Source: Penicillium oxalicum | Taxonomy: Eukaryota; Ascomycota; Eurotiomycetes; Eurotiales; Aspergillaceae | Direction of reading: 5' to 3' | DNA length: 64,000 bases | Assembly: GCF_001723175.1 (NCBI RefSeq) | Contig: NC_064654.1 | Span: 682,001 to 746,000 of the forward strand | Shown: piece by piece, positions 62,383 to 64,000 of the stretch | How the letters are laid out: each line of letters begins with the position of its first letter | How positions within the stretch are numbered: position 1 is the first letter of the stretch | The notes under the pieces: model-generated | Databases searched by the model: none | What the model was told of the DNA's origin: nothing | The model's input: only the letters and a program-made list of their open reading frames with translations | Made by a program: the position numbers and the translations under genes

Positions 62383-63207
62383 TAAGTAAAGATTATTTTT
62401 ATAAAAGCTTAGGTTTTTTATAATATATAAAAGTAATAAAATATATTATATTCCCTAATTCTAGTATTTAATAAAGTTATTCGGAATCCTTACGCGCTTT
62501 TAAGGTCTTCCTAAAATTCGAGGCTAAGTACTCTTCGCCTCTATTCTAATATAAACCCTATTATTATATTTACTATCTCTATTAATATCCGTTCCTTCCT
62601 TATTAGAAATTACCTTATCTATATAGAGTCCGCGCTTTACTCTCTTATCTACTACTTCGACTATAATCCTTATTTTATCCTTATTATCCTTACTAATATT
62701 ACCGAAACTATTCTTTATTATATAAGCCTTGTACTCCTTAGCTTATAGATCTCGCTCGGCCTAGTTAACTATATCCTTATTATCTTTAGTATATAGATCT
62801 ATATTACTATTACTCTTATCCCTCTTAGGATACTTTAATAAGCGATAGATTATTAATATACTAATTATTATTTACTTTAGTAAGCCCCGATAATAGTAGT
62901 AGATATCGCGAGCTAAGTTAAAAAGCCTCTTAATACTAGTACTAGTTACTAGAATTATAAGGATATTATAGGCTATTTTTAAGAGGGTTAGGTAAATATA
63001 TTCGCGCTCTTTCTACTATTATAGTAGCTAGTTTAGTATAGAGTTTTTTTCTATTATATATTAGCTCGTTTTACAGAAGTAAGAGGAGAAGGGAATATAT
63101 ATAGAATATAAAGTAGGCTATTAAGATAGGCCTAAAGCTTATCTATATCCTTTTTTATAGAAGCACCCCTAAAATCCGAGTCTATTAGTAATAAATCTAG
63201 CTTATTA
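62383..63207 (-). other. Unassigned RIP-altered stretch, weak coding signal on minus strand
   Basis: No LTR or inverted repeat is seen. On the minus strand one frame (about 62520-62900) reads as a charged protein (for example RDKSNSNIDLYTKDNKDI, then KNSFGNISKDNKDKIRI) with few stops. I cannot place it in a family. It may be a fragment of another transposon. The first 100 bases are very AT-rich. Confidence 0.3.
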
Positions 63208-64000
63208 ACGTAATTCACGGCCGGTCGGGACACACGGCCGGTCGGGACACCCACTCCAAAATCGCGTATTCCTACTACCCTACCTAATTTAACAGCCTAC
63301 TATACTACTAATTCGCACTAAATCTTCGCAAAAATCGGCTAATTAGGAGGGCAAGATCCTTTTAGCCCTTGATGATATAGAAAATAGCCGCATCAAATCT
63401 ATTCGCGTAGCAGCGGAGCTATATAGTATACCGCGTTCTATACTATACGCGCGCGCGCATAGAAGATCCTCACACGTTAATAAACGCCTATTAGGTCATA
63501 AATTAACTTAATTAGAAGAGGATTCGCTTACTAAATAGATTCTCTCTATAGATTCGCGTAGGATAGCGCCTAGGCCCTCTACTGTTCGAGAGATAGCTAA
63601 TATCCTTCTTATAGCGCGTAGAACTAACCCCCTATTAACGGTTAGCGTTAATTAGGTATCAACCTTCGTTAAACGGCGCGATAAGCTTTAATCACGCTAT
63701 TCTAAACGATATAATTATTAGTGCGCTCTTAACGAGGATCTAAAGGCTATTAAAGAGTGGTTCTTGATAGTACAACGTACGATTAAGGAGAATAGGATTT
63801 AACCGGAGGATATCTACAACTTTAATAAGATAGGCTTTGCGATAAGCCTTATATCCTCGCAAAAGGTAGTTACGCGCGCTAAATACTACGGTCGGCGATC
63901 GATCCTATAGCCTAGTAATCGCGAATAGGTCACTACGATCGAAGCAATATGCGCTAATAGCTATACGCTACCGCCCTATATTATTTTCAAAGGCTAGATT
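63208..64000 (+). mobile_element. Pogo-5: pogo-like element, left part (runs off the window)
   Basis: TA at 63206-63207 and an end beginning ACGTAATTCACGG. The terminal repeat has two tandem units with the same core, CCGGTCGGG. The right end lies beyond the window. Closely related in its coding part to Pogo-2. Confidence 0.88.
63302..64000 (+). pseudogene. Pogo-5 transposase remnant, 5' part
   Basis: The start codon appears as ATA at 63302-63304, where Pogo-2 has ATG in the same context. The N-terminal helix-turn-helix region and the second DNA-binding part are recognisable but carry RIP-type stops. The first catalytic Asp reads Asn (FNKIGF, near 63820-63840). The rest of the catalytic core is outside the window. 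Confidence 0.82.

Overview
The window looks like a gene-poor heterochromatic block from a filamentous ascomycete (Pezizomycotina). I see no intact host gene, no rRNA or tRNA that I would call, and no CRISPR. Nearly all of it is nested, decayed transposable elements carrying the mark of repeat-induced point mutation (RIP). CpA/TpG is scarce, TpA is abundant and CpG is kept. Former CAG, CAA and TGG codons read as TAG or TAA, and catalytic residues are changed in the way RIP predicts (Asp to Asn, His to Tyr, Cys to Tyr). The open frames that remain are short islands in broken genes.

Layout. 1-3712: 3' end of a Gypsy LTR element ('Gypsy-1') with its 152-bp LTR. 3713-about 7130: Gypsy pol remnant ('Gypsy-2'). 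7130-12515: plus-strand Gypsy-type remnant ('Gypsy-3') holding the best-preserved pogo/Fot1-like DNA transposon (7743-9622), then a Gypsy integrase on the other strand (12515-13540). 13541-19724: full-length Copia element A, abutting inverted partial copy B (19725-24059). 24060-26023: second copy of part of Gypsy-3 with two solo LTRs. 26024-30536: Copia fragment F containing a pogo element that itself contains another pogo element. 30537-38772: inverted Gypsy-1 copy interrupted by full-length inverted Copia C. 38773-41894: Copia D, with a solo LTR inside its own LTR. 41895-52892: inverted Copia E split by an 8.6-kb Helitron (43661-52257). 52903-53017: small GC-rich foldback sequence. 53055-62382: full-length Gypsy-1 with both LTRs and a pogo element in its integrase. 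63208-64000: start of a fifth pogo element.

The nesting gives an order of events. Gypsy-1, Gypsy-3 and Copia copies came first, then pogo elements, Copia C, the Helitron and several solo LTRs. Elements with the least RIP (pogo-1 and the solo LTRs near 24.2 kb and 38.9 kb) are probably among the youngest. Several junctions can be read to the base because an uninterrupted copy of the target lies elsewhere in the window.

The least ordinary content is: (i) the Helitron, which besides Rep-helicase carries two coding remnants I cannot identify, one divergent from Rep and one downstream of the helicase; (ii) an antisense gene between pol and the 3' LTR of Gypsy-1, present in all three copies; (iii) five pogo elements whose terminal repeats each hold a doubled unit with a core that differs between elements but matches within each one.
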